From the NCBI GenBank assembly GCA_013398295.1, contig VZSF01010126.1:310398-374397 (forward strand): a DNA stretch of 64,000 bases, read 5' to 3'. Of this stretch, positions 50,712 to 62,200 are shown piece by piece. Position 1 is the first letter of the stretch, and every line of letters starts with the position of its first letter. Made by a program: the position numbers and the translations under genes. The stretch comes from Chionis minor. Lineage: Eukaryota > Chordata > Aves > Charadriiformes > Chionididae. The notes under the pieces are model-generated. The model worked only from the letters and a program-made list of their open reading frames with translations. It was not told where the DNA came from and did no database searches.

Positions 50712-50962
50712 CTGGAAGAGAGTACATTTAGATCAGATATTAGGAAGAAATTCTTTACTCTTAGGGTGGCGAGACACTGGAACGGGTTGCCCAGGGAAGT
50801 TGTGGATGTCCAATGCCTGGAAGTGTTCAAGACCAGGCTGGATGGGGCTTTGAGCAACCTGGTCTAGTGGGAGGTGTCCTTGCCTATGGTAGGGGGGTTG
50901 GAACTAGATGTTCTTTAAGGTACCTTCCAACTCTAACCATTCTGTGATTCTATGATTCTACG
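50712..50962 (+). mobile_element. CR1 retrotransposon 3' fragment, plus strand
   Basis: Starts near the ORF2 C-terminus (gatcagatattaggaagaaa) and continues through gggttgcccagggaagttgt, aagaccaggctggatggggc and tttgagcaacctggtctag to the CR1 tail ttccaactctaaccattctg plus tgattctatgattcta. It contains the segment that is missing from the minus-strand copy at 19.1 kb, so it is a useful comparison. Confidence 0.95.
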
Positions 50963-52535
50963 AAAAGCCATCATCGTGCCTCTTTCACCACTCTGCCTTC
51001 TTCCCGTCTGATCACAGCTCAGCTGACCAGCAGGAAATTGTCAGGAGGCAGTAATGGGGTGCACGATCCCAAAATACAGCACACCTCTCTGCTGTGGCTC
51101 CTTAGCAGAGCATCAGTGCTGGACAGACAGCAAAGCTGCAGGGATGACGAAACCCAATTCTGCCCAGTTGCTGTGCAAGACTGTTGACACCTCTCTTCCC
51201 CATACCAAGCAAAGAGATGCTTTTCAAAACTTTTGTACTCCTCACATGCTGCCTAGATGTTGTGTGGACACTTGCCTCATATATCTTACACCATTTACTT
51301 GCTGTGTCACAACTAGGAGACAACTGCACAGAAAGAAACAAAGGAAAAGCAGTTTTCTGCGTGACCAAGCAAGACATATCTAGGAGATTCTGGTCCCGTT
51401 AATTTCCAATAAAAAGTGACAAAGTAGTAAAATATGGGAAGAGGGAAAAATACTTCTTCAGATATTTTCTGTCATTTTTCAATTTAACTCATGGTTCTGC
51501 TCTACAACGTAAACCATTAGTTCTTTACAAAAAACTGTACTTCAAAAATATTACAACTAGCTGCAGAGAAAATAATTTTAAAGCCACGGCACAATTTGAT
51601 ATATATTGTGTGGCCTTGGCATTTACCCAGCTTTCATCCAAGCCCTATCAGCCCCCTCTGACTTGTGGTCTTTATCTTAATATTATAAACCACCGCTATT
51701 AAAATTGATGATTTTCTGCTAAGACTGCAACAAATAAATGGAACGCATCTGTCCCAAGCTCTGTCTGGACAAGGAAGACCTGTTTGATGGCACTGGTGTC
51801 TCATTGTGTAGGTTTAGTTTAACCAGCCTGGACTGTGATTAGGTTTTTCATTTTTATGACTTTCTTAAAAGTTAACTGTGAAGGTTCATGTGTTTTACCC
51901 ATGTCATTGAAAAGTATACAAACACAACAGCTGGGCTGTCTAGGCTAAAGTGTTACAATTCAAGAGAGCTCTTATTCACTTCTAAAAAAACTATGTACCT
52001 GAGGTCCTAATTAATTACCAGAGCCTTTAGCCACTACTGCAATTAGCATTGATACTGTTCCACTACCTGCCGTATATTTCCTTTCAGCTGTGGCAGGGAG
52101 GTTTTTGGCATTTCCACTTCTAAAGCCTATTACCTGAGAAACAGAATCTAAGGTATCAATGGCATATTCGTTTATTCTCCTTGGAGCATTTTCCATTGAT
52201 TTCTCCAAGAAGATGACCTGACCTGACAGTCTGGAGTTTTCCAGAATACTCCAATGCCATCAGCAGCAGTCTGATTGTTACATAAGTGGTGAAATAGTAT
52301 TATCACATCATTATATGCTTGATTTTAAAGAGGCTATTGTGGCCACAGTTTGAAGCTTGCATGAGGAAGCATTTGTAACATGAGGTCTGCAGTGAATGGA
52401 GCTTCAAGCAGTCCCAGACACCTCTCCTCAGTCTGCAGTGACCCATGCCAGAGCAGGGACAGCAGGGAGCAGAGTGGCAAGAAGTGGTTTAGCACAGGCT
52501 GGAAGAAAGCAGGAAGCGGCCCCTGCAGAGAACAC
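50963..52535. other. Unannotated non-coding sequence
   Basis: No repeats or exons recognised. Overlapping open frames on both strands at 51,054-51,402 have no splice support. Confidence 0.45.
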
Positions 52536-52558
52536 GGAGGAGGAGGAGGAGGAGGAGG
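52536..52558 (+). repeat. (GGA)n microsatellite
   Basis: Seven to eight uninterrupted gga units. Poly-glycine and poly-proline runs in the overlapping frames derive from it. Confidence 0.95.
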
Positions 52559-53597
52559 TGTGGGAATGATTGTGCTGTCCATCCAAAGATGATCTTTTCA
52601 ATACCCTTAGCAGATCCCAGCCTCAGAGACAATGGAACAAGCCAGGTAGAGCTCTGAGATGCGTAAGCTGACACAAATGCAGTGAACCGTGGGATAGTGC
52701 CTTAAACAGCAATACTTCATGCGTCCCCCCAGGGTTACAGCAAAGCAGGCTTTACGTTTGCAGAGACTGGCAGGTCTGAGTGTACATATTCCTCCACTTT
52801 TGTAAGCAGTCAGAGGCCCGACAGCATCCAGCTTGCTGGCAGAGGGTGAATTCCGTCCCCGCTGTGTAGAGGCAGTCCCTGCGATGCTGGGCATCCTGGC
52901 GCAGTAGAAACATACGGAGGTAGGGCTTCCCAACACAGGGCACAGGCTGCGGCTCGCACTGCAGCCCTGGCTTGTTGTTCCCAGTTCCCCTGTCACCTGC
53001 AGGAGAATAGCCCCTTTTCTGCAAATTACCTTTAGGCCCAGTGAATCTTACTCACAGATGAATTCAAAAGTCTCCAGGTTGGCCAGTCCTTTCCTACACC
53101 TGCACTGCCAACACCAATGCTTGCTTTTAAGCCTTCAACACACGTGAATCTGAGGGTCTGAAAATGAATTTTAAAACTGAATGTTTAGAGCATCTTGTCT
53201 ATAGCTGTCATTAGCAACTCCATCACGGTAGATTAAAAAATATTCCTTCATCTATTCCCTGTATGACTGATGAAGTTTAATGCTCTCGCTGCTAAGCACC
53301 CTGCTATCAGACTGTGTCTTTTCTGCAGCTTTTGAGCTTGTGAAACCAACCTCCTGGCAAACTTCTCAGAGACAAAACAGAAGCCAAGACCCTCTTGGAT
53401 CCCTGTCTCTGGTATGGATGAGGTTACAATGGGAACCGCAAATCACGGAAGACTGAGATAAAAATTCTCCACTTACTTGCCGAGCATTGCAGCATGACAT
53501 GAGATGGGCACATGCAGAGTGTACTGTGTTCTTCTTGCTGTAGCTACACCAACGGGTAAGCTCAATTTTACACTAAGGGTGGAAGACTAAGCATATA
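52559..53597. other. Unannotated sequence with a weak exon-like stretch
   Basis: At 52,756-52,996 the minus strand has an acceptor (ctcctgcag) and a donor-like GTAAAG with two frames open between them. This is discussed as a finding and is too ambiguous to annotate as coding. The rest is ordinary. Confidence 0.35.
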
Positions 53598-53646
53598 CAT
53601 ATATATATAAATTTTATATGTGTGTGTGTGTGTGTGTATTTATATA
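53598..53646 (+). repeat. (TA)n/(TG)n compound microsatellite
   Basis: Alternating at-rich units followed by about ten tg units (53,618-53,637) and a short ta tail. It directly abuts the 5' edge of the CR1 fragment that starts at 53,649. Confidence 0.93.
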
Positions 53647-53648
53647 TG

Positions 53649-53820
53649 AGCAGGCTGCCCAGGAAAGTGGTTGAGTCATTATCCCTGGAGGTATTTAAAA
53701 GATGTGCAGATGTAGTGCTTAGGGACATGGTTTAGTGGTGGTCTTGAAAGTGTAAGGTTAATGGTTGGACTCAACGATCTTAAAGGTCTCTTCCGATCTA
53801 AATGATTCTATGATTCTACA
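53649..53820 (+). mobile_element. CR1 retrotransposon 3' fragment, plus strand, well preserved
   Basis: 172 bases from caggctgcccaggaaagtgg through ccctggaggtatttaaaag and gcttagggacatggtttagt to the end atggttggactcaacgatct, aaatgattctatgattcta. It matches the CR1 subfamily with the 'gggacatggtttagtggtgg' 3' UTR, distinct from the 'aagaccaggctggatggggc' type at 50.7 kb. It looks like one of the younger insertions here. Confidence 0.95.
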
Positions 53821-55547
53821 TACACAGACACACATATTCCTTCATTTATTTTTCCTGAGTTCATGGATCATGTCGTTTCTTCAGCAAGAATTTTATGGAG
53901 GTAGGTAGAAAGAGACAGAGCCTGTCTTGTGTCAGACTGAGATATATAAGGATATATGTAGATTTGGATTATTTTTTTACACAGCAGCTTTCTGTGGAGG
54001 CAACGGTTCTTTCCCCTCTATTTGTGGCAAACCTGACCTTTTTCCTTAATGCAAAGTATGAAGCATTGATTATTTTAATTCCATTTCAAACACCAGCTCG
54101 AAGTTGTAAGTTTCTGTAACACTAGTGGACTGAACCTTGCACTGAGAAAGCAGAAGACAAAAGAAACAAGATGCAAGCACTAATAAACGAATCAATCAGG
54201 CAAAAGCACATACTACCAAGGGGATACAGCAGCATCTACTAATTAGAATGAGATACAAACGACTGATAGTAGGCTCCTGATAGTAGGCTCTTCTTTTGTC
54301 TCTTGCATGTACTTTCTGCAAGCCCTTTCATAACTTACATTATTAGTACAATACAGTGAATACCCTCAGTATTTCCCATGTCTGGTCCTGCTGTGATTTC
54401 CCTCTTGCTTTGAAGCTTAAGGCCGCATGGGCTGCCAGACACAACTGTATGTGGACGTGCGGAGTCTTTTGCCTGAAGAGCTCAGTTTCTCACTTTTTAA
54501 AAACAAACAAGATAGGCCCTTTTGTAAAGTGTTTTAGATTCTCAGTTCGTGTCACTGAAAACTTGAAAAACATTTTATACTACTTACATGTTTTAGTTTT
54601 CTAAACACATATCCAGCCCTGGTTTACAGTGTGAAATCTATGTGAGTGCAATAAAATGCATGAAATTTCTTGTTAATCTGTGAAGAACAATTTGTTTGGC
54701 ATTACTTAGGTTTTTACAGTCCCTCAAATGTCAAAGGCTTTGCAATCCAGTATATAAATGCTGGTACAAGGAAGCTGATATCTTCATTTTTCACCTATTT
54801 TTCCTTTTTCCCTTTTACCACTGTAAAAGAAATAGGGCCCTAGAAGAGTCAATAAAGATAGCCAGATGCAAAACTAAGAGTCAGGGAAATAATTCATTGA
54901 TTTAACCGTGAATAGGAAAATCCTATAAATATATTGCTATTCTCTTTTTAATGAAATTTAATCTGAACAGAGAATTCAGGATTTGCTGTAAAATGTTTGC
55001 ACTGGAAGACTCCCCACACTAGAAAGCTCCTTCATATACTTACGACAGCTGCAGGGTAGGTTTACTAAATCTATTCAGTCTGGAACAAGTAGAATACTTT
55101 GGGAAATGCTGGAAGGCAGAGCCCAGCCAGCTTGCTGTGCCTTTTGGACTTCTGGAGATGAAAATGAGAGCTTACCCCCTTGAAAACTGGAAGGGACTGA
55201 GGGTGCTGCTCCAGAGAGGATGGTCTCTGCATCTCCGCAGCCTGTGCAGATTATGAATTTGGTGTTGTTTAGGTTTGAGAGGAGGGAGAAGGGCCTGGGA
55301 GGTTCCTGCTGTGCCAGTGCATGTGTGGCAAGGAGTCCTCTGTGAATGGGGAAGACAGACCAGCTCAACACAACGATGGACCGAAGCCTGGCAGGCATGC
55401 TAGAAATGTTTGGTAACACACCATAGATTGCGCTACAGTTATGTCCAGGGTATAAAGCAACACATTTTCCAGTGTGATTTAAACATTGATTTTGAACCCT
55501 AATTATGGCAGAAGGAGCTCTTGTTTAAAGCCACCAAACTCTTGTGT
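53821..55547. other. Unannotated non-coding sequence
   Basis: Contains the 14-bp tandem duplication at 54,263-54,290. Otherwise A+T-rich sequence with no recognised feature. Confidence 0.45.
54263..54290 (+). repeat. Perfect 14-bp tandem duplication
   Basis: ctgatagtaggctc occurs at 54,263-54,276 and again at 54,277-54,290 without a mismatch, suggesting a recent slippage or duplication event. Confidence 0.9.
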
Positions 55548-55552
55548 ATGCA

Positions 55553-56271
55553 TGTCCTGGTTTTAGGCAACACAGGACCAATTTTGTTCAGTAACTTTAT
55601 CTTTTAACAGCATATTGTGCAGAAACTGTTCACTCTCAGAGTGATAAGACCCATGTTTATAGCTGATGCCAAGGCATGGTGGGCAGAGAGGCTCTTGCTT
55701 GTACTTATTGCTATAACACCCAAGGCCAGACAGCTTTGTTATGTGCCCTGTTGGAGGGTCGGAAGTGGACAAGCGTAGAGGGGTAACACCTGCAGGGAGG
55801 AGGGGACGGGACAGGTGACCCAAAACTGATCAACAGGGTATTCCATCCCACCTGCCTCAAGCTCAGTGTAAAAGCTGAGGGACCAAAGGGTCAGCCATCT
55901 TTCTTCAATGGCCAGTGTCCAATGAGGACCCTGTCTCTTCATCTGCCTTAGATCTCAATCCATGCATTCCTGAATCCATATCTGGAAACCAGTTTCTGTC
56001 CATCCCTGAGTCCATTCTGGGACTTCCCCAGTGGCTGCCAGTGATGTGATCATCATCCTGGGAACATGATACAGTTTCGTATTTATTTCATTATGTTCTT
56101 TTTTATTTTATCATTAATATTTAATTATAGTAGTTTAGTTCCTTCTAAATTAATAAGTCTCTTTTCTCTGTATCCCTCCTCCCTTTGAAAAGAGAGGTCA
56201 GGGACAGCATCTGTTGTTCTGCCTGATTGGGCCAATCCGGAAGATTGGCTAAATCTGCCCAAACCACGACA
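55553..56271 (+). mobile_element. Solo LTR 3 of an avian ERVL-type endogenous retrovirus, divergent subfamily
   Basis: A 719-bp LTR in plus orientation, beginning tgtcctggttttaggc and ending tctgcccaaaccacgaca. The flanks are atgca (55,548-55,552) and gtgca (56,272-56,276), a 4-of-5 target-site duplication. The mid-LTR block at 55,817-55,851 (gacccaaaactgatcaacag, then gtattccatccc) aligns with the same region of solo LTR 2. The rest is divergent, so it is a related but different subfamily, and the closest relative here of the 39-bp remnant at 3,209. The 3' third is A+T-rich (56,080-56,160), followed by a polypyrimidine stretch. No internal genes adjoin it. Confidence 0.87.
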
Positions 56272-56276
56272 GTGCA

Positions 56277-59200
56277 GAACTGCCATAAGTCACTTTGTTC
56301 AGACCTGGCCTTTCTTCTTAAGCACACCAAATCAGCATGTATTTTGTGAACAATGTAGATGTGTACTTACACTGCTCATTTGCTGTGAGAGAGCAAAAGC
56401 TGAAAAAATGAGCAAGTGAACTGTATTTTTCGGAGAAGCAGTGCTGACTCTTCCTTTTGTTTTCAGAAACCACAGACTCAGCTGGGCTTTTTTGATGGTT
56501 CTGAGCCGTGGGGTTTCTTTTGAGTAATTTTTTGAAACTTTTCTGCTTTGTCACAAGAGAGAAGAAACTTACCCTTTCAAACAAACTCGCCTCATTTAAG
56601 AGTTGGACTTTAAGAAACAAACCAGATGTCATAGTATTGTGAGGCTTGCGACTCAGTAGCTGGAGTTGCAGCACTACTTGTAGCAGAGAAGCCTGCAGGA
56701 GTGGACAAAAATTGGTAAGTGCTAGTTCTTACTGCTTGGAAGGGATAACACCCGTTAGTCTTAAAGACCAGGTTGATAGAGCACAGTCTCATTCAACATA
56801 GAAATAGCTCAACCAGTTTTGCATGAACTATTTTGGCTACCAGGAGCAGGACATCAATGGGGTAACCACAGTGTCTCTGTGGTCTGAAAACCACTAAGTT
56901 AACCTAGGAATAATACCACATCATGAGGGCATCTATAAGGCTCCAGGCTACTTCCAGTCTGGCTAGGTATGGGCATATGGACTGTACAGCCTTTTCCTTT
57001 CTCCTGGAGGCCAGAAAACATAGATATATATAATGAGAACAGCAACTATTCACTGTTCAGCCTTCTCCCTCTGTGGGTATGGGTGGAGCAAATCCAATAG
57101 TGGGATACACTTCTTTTCTTGATCCTGCTGCTCTGGATGGCTGGATGGGGGTCCTTGAAATAGTGACACAATAGCACTCTTTCCAGGTGCTGTCAAAGCC
57201 CTGCTGTAGGTACGAATAGCGTGTGAGAATCGAGATTTTCTGTTACATGCTTCCCACCTCAGAGAGAGGAATAGGGCTCAGGAGCTCTGGAAATTCTTCC
57301 AGCTCCAGGACTGGTTTTGGTGGCAACTTTAATTCTAACTGCATAGTACCTTGCTAGATGGAAAAATTTCACCGGTGCAATTCTTTATTAAGCAGACATG
57401 AATTGTAATGTAGCCAGGTCTCAGGAACGGATAAACTTTAAAAAAATGGCATGATACTGTTAATAGTTCTTCAAAGAGGTCTTTTTCAGCTTGTAGAGAA
57501 TGTGGCAATTAGGTCTGAAGTTGCTAAGAAAAAAGAGGCACAGGAACTTTTCGGCCATTATCATCACGTAATTACTGAAGCTTCATTACTTACTGAAGCT
57601 ATGCTTCCTGTAATACAAATTTGAGCAAGCAGTGAACATTTTGGACAGACTGTGGGTGATCCCGCATTACCTGTGGCTGGGGAGAAAAGGAAAGGAGGAC
57701 ACAGGTTGGCTTTTCTAGTTTACTTACTCTGCTTATAGGCTTTTCCCTTGTGGTGCTCAGAGACTGGGATGATGAAATCCCTTCAGTTCCAACCCATCCT
57801 TAAAGGTGCTTTTAAAACTTAGAAAAAACTATCAGGACTTCAGCTATGGCTTAGCAAATGTACTGTAACAATATTTGGAGGGAGAACATGGTTATTAATA
57901 TAAAATTATATATTATTTCAAAATATTTCCAAAATTATTTCCTTTGGGGGAATTTCATCATGAAGATGTTATATACAATATCAGTTACTTTAAGCTGTTT
58001 TTAAACCCTAACATCAGGTTGAAGCAGATCGTTGCACATTTGTATTTCAGTGATCTTATGGATGCTCCTTACCTTGCTTATCTTGCTTGCATGTGGTACC
58101 CCTTATTAGCATGAGGTGACGGTGTGTGCTCTTCATGTTTTAAAAAAAACTTATTTGACTTTTATAGAATTATATGGACTGAGGTTGTTGAAAATATTTC
58201 AATACATTTTTTCTATAAACTCAACCTTTTTCCCCTGCAAACAAAACCCCTTAATTAAGAATTACCTATACCAAAACACTCTCTTTCAGCATTTTCAAAA
58301 GGAATCCTTTTCTTTTTTCAGTCTAAAATGAGATTCAGTTTTAGTAAATTTTAGTAAAGAAAAATCCTGAAGTTAAAACACTTCAAAAGAAGGGAAAAGA
58401 TGTTAAGAATAAATATTGTTCAACACCAAATACTGTACCTCTAACTCTTTCTTTCGTTTAGGATTATTGAACTAATTTGCTCAGCAAAAGCTTTATTTTT
58501 TCCATGGATTATGACCAGGCAGGAAATAAATATTTAAAAAGCTAACAACAACAAAAAATAAACAAACCAGTTATTTGTATGGTTGTAGTTAAAATATATG
58601 ACAGAATTCAGAGGCGGATCTCCTATCTTTATGGGAAGAACAGAAACTAAGAGTGGTGATTCCTTACAAATTTAAAGCGTCAGAGAAGTAGAGCCTCCTT
58701 TTTCACATGGAAAATATATTTTTCCTAAAGATGTAAAGTATTTAGAGACTGACTCCTCTCTTATATTTCACTGTGTGTGGTGGCATTTTTCCCTGTGTAG
58801 TCTAGAGTTTTAAATCAAAACATTAACCTTGGCGACATTAGAATTTTTAGCCCAAGTGTTGGCTTGCTTTTGTACTTCAACAGTGTGGATGTTAGCATCC
58901 TCAACAGACCTTCTCTAAATAATCCAGGAAGTATGTTAGCAACACCCCCTTCTTTCCAAGGTGGATCCTTCTATGAGGGGTCCAGAGCTGACCCAGAGCC
59001 CGCCAGTAGCTGGTTTCTAGCCCGCAATAAGCCTGTTTATTGGTGCCCTACATCAGGAGCCAGAGAGGTGCCAGAATGGACTATGGGGGCTTCCTCCAGC
59101 AGGAAGGAAGTCTCACCATCTAAAAGTAGAAATAGTTTGGAAACAGACAGGGATTTCAATCTTTCGGTGGCTTATATGACAGCCATGCCACAGCTACAGA

Positions 59201-62200
59201 AGAGTGCACACGTGATGTCTGTGCTTAAATGCCAATGAGGAGAAAATCCATTTTTTTCACAAGGTTAAGTGGAAACGTCAGTCTGATTGACTGATGTTTT
59301 TAAAAGAGAGACTCAGTATCTGGTAGAAGGACCTAAATTGGCTTTTACGCTTCATTTGTTCCCATCCTTTGGACAGCAGCATGCCTGTGAGGGCAAAGAG
59401 GTTTCCTCCGCTCCAGTCCTCGGTGCAGCTGTGATGACTGACTCTGAAAGACTGCCACCTTGCCATTAACGCTCTGGGGAAAAATTATCCACAGTATTAA
59501 GCTCACTGGTTTCATGAACTCACACGTATGATGAATTTGACTAACAGTTTCCCTGTGAAGGATTATCAGAAGACCTGCTGGCCTCATGTATTTTATAGAC
59601 GCATTTTTTATACAGCCAGTGAACTGTGCTTGGTTCTCAGCTGCATCCAAAGCAACCAACAGGTTGCCCTGGACTGAATGCTGTAAAAAGCCCTCCCTGT
59701 GAAACAGTCTCACTTTCTTCCCTTTATACACGAAGCCAGTGAGTAGAGCATATAAATCTAATTGAAAAATGGTTGATCTACTTTTTGATTTATTGCCTTA
59801 CTGTCACTGCAAATCTATTCAATAATCCATTACAAAACAAAGTCTCTTATTTTTCTGCGGTGACAGTGTATAATGCACATCTGTTACCAAATTAAATGGA
59901 GGAACCAAGAGTAATTCTTGCCCAATTTATTAGATGGCTTTTGCTGTTCTTTTTTAATGGTTTGGTCAATTTTCAACCTGCTAAGGCAAATTAATCTGTG
60001 CACAACTACGGCACACTCCCCAAGCAATAACTTTCAGTAACATGTATGCATGGCAGTCTTGTGTGAGAGGACTTGGGTGAAAGCAAAACCATTGGTGCAG
60101 GAGATGAGATTTTTCTGATAAAAAATACATCTCATGTTGCTTTGGGATTTTGTCACAGATTTAATCTTTCCTATAGATGTAAAAATTCCTTCTTTCAAGG
60201 TTTTTTTTCCAATTGAGATTGTTGATTTGAGACTGACAGGCATAGACTATAATGACATGACACTGCCATCTACTAGGTAAGATGCTGAAACACCAGATAT
60301 ATATATATGTCAGAAAAAAATCTGCATACTTGACCTCTAAGATAATTTTCTTGGTTCGTGCGAAGCTTTTACATTTTTACCTAACTGCTGAGCTTAGCAG
60401 AAAACACCACTGATCACATGAAAAGCTCAAAGTAAAGTTGTCATGTTCAGTTTAGTTGAAAGTATTGATATTTCCCTTGCACAAAAATATATTTTATGTT
60501 GTGTCCCCCTAATCCATACTCCCACTGCAAATACACATACACAAGTACATTTTTCCTTTATCATGGAAATGGATTGTAAATAAACCCATGCTGGTATGGT
60601 AAACTATATGAGTTGCACTTATTTGTTATTTAATGCATTCTACTTGCATCCAGATATTTACTGTTTGGAGCTAGCTGTGCTAGCTGAATTTTAAAAATTT
60701 AATACAAGTGGCCAAGTGCAGTAAAGGTTCTCCCTGGAAAGTGATGCTTCACCTTTACATGTATTCCCAGAGAAGAGCCAGCAAATAGAGACACCATCAT
60801 TACTGCCGCCCAGCACATGCATCGCACGTCTGACGTTACTTCTGATGAGACCATCTCTGAAGCTACCACTCCGCAGGAGGAAACTCCCATTATCTGACAC
60901 ACCGAATTAATGCTTTCCATTTATAGGCTGACCCCGTGTGTTGAGGAGCATTGTATAATGCATGATGCTGCATAATTGAAGCAGGAAAACTGGAGCACAA
61001 AGTATGGACAAGAACAAGTCACTGGCAAAGGGAAAGAGCTCCTCCAGTTTTGCTTATAATTCTTTTCTTATAAATGTGAACTCAATTAACATAGTAATTC
61101 AAAAGCCTTGTAAAACTGCTCAGTCCATTGTACCAATGTGGCAGTGACTACGCACTGCTATGTAGAAGGTTATGGCCTTGCCATAAAGCTGTATGGATCT
61201 GTCAGGATCCCAAAGTGATTTTTAGCCTCACAGTAGCTCTAGCATTGTAAGAAGGTGTCCCCTTCCCATTGTGAATTGAGGTGCAAGTTTGTAATAGCAG
61301 CCTAAACACACTCTTTCTTATTCAGGTCGCTCTTGGATGAAGTGTTGAGGAGCTATGGCACAGACTATGCAGAGCTGTAATCAGAAGAGTTGCCTCAGAC
61401 TTCTCATAGTGACGTGGGTATATGTGTTTTTAAACAGCTGACTCAAGGATCTTCGTGGCTGTTACTTTCTAGATAAGAATAAAAGGACATTAGCCCAGCT
61501 GCTCAGCACCTGACTTTCTAGGCAACTTACAGGCTGATAAAACCAATAATTCAGGACTAATACGTGTTAGTCCGTAGGACGTGTTATTTCATCAGGAATT
61601 AACTTGTGGGTGATTTCTGTTGCACAGATATGAAAATCAACTCCTGCACATCCAGCTATTTGTTTAAAGAGTATGATTTTATCTGATAGATATCACTTAG
61701 GGAGGGATAAAAACCAGCCAGCCGTGTGGCCTGCTGCGTTCTTCAGTAATTTTAAAAGTCTAAATTTAATCTAAATTTTCTGACACCCTACAAAACCAAA
61801 ATTGTATCATCATCTTGCTGAATTTTTGGTCAGAGGGTCAGTAGAGTTTCATGGCACTGCCGGGCATGGGGACACCGACCTCACCTCAGTGAGCTCACCT
61901 AGAGGGCCACCAGTCAGGTGGAAAAGAAAAAGCGTAGCTCCTTTGGTGTTCTTCCCTCTGCACAGCTGGAGCAGGGAAGTTGTGTAGGCATCCACGCCTC
62001 GGCCCCACAGAGGGTGCAGGAAGGAATGGAGCAGGGCAGGGGTGCAGGATGGTGCAGGATAGGGTTATGCTCTGCGAAGAGGGGCAGAGAGGAATATGAG
62101 ATTCATATTGCATCTTCCAGGATAATTGTGACTTGTAATCGCTTCGGTATGCAGTGACATTGCCAAGGTTTAGGAAAGGAGTACTGCCGTGGCATAGGTA

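Noticed and set aside
58864..59238. 124-codon plus-strand open frame with fairly protein-like sequence
   Set aside because: No convincing donor, no known motif, and few CpGs. Retained only as a possibility in the gap description.
59345..59731. 128-codon minus-strand open frame
   Set aside because: It overlaps an opposite-strand open frame and has no splice signals or recognisable family.
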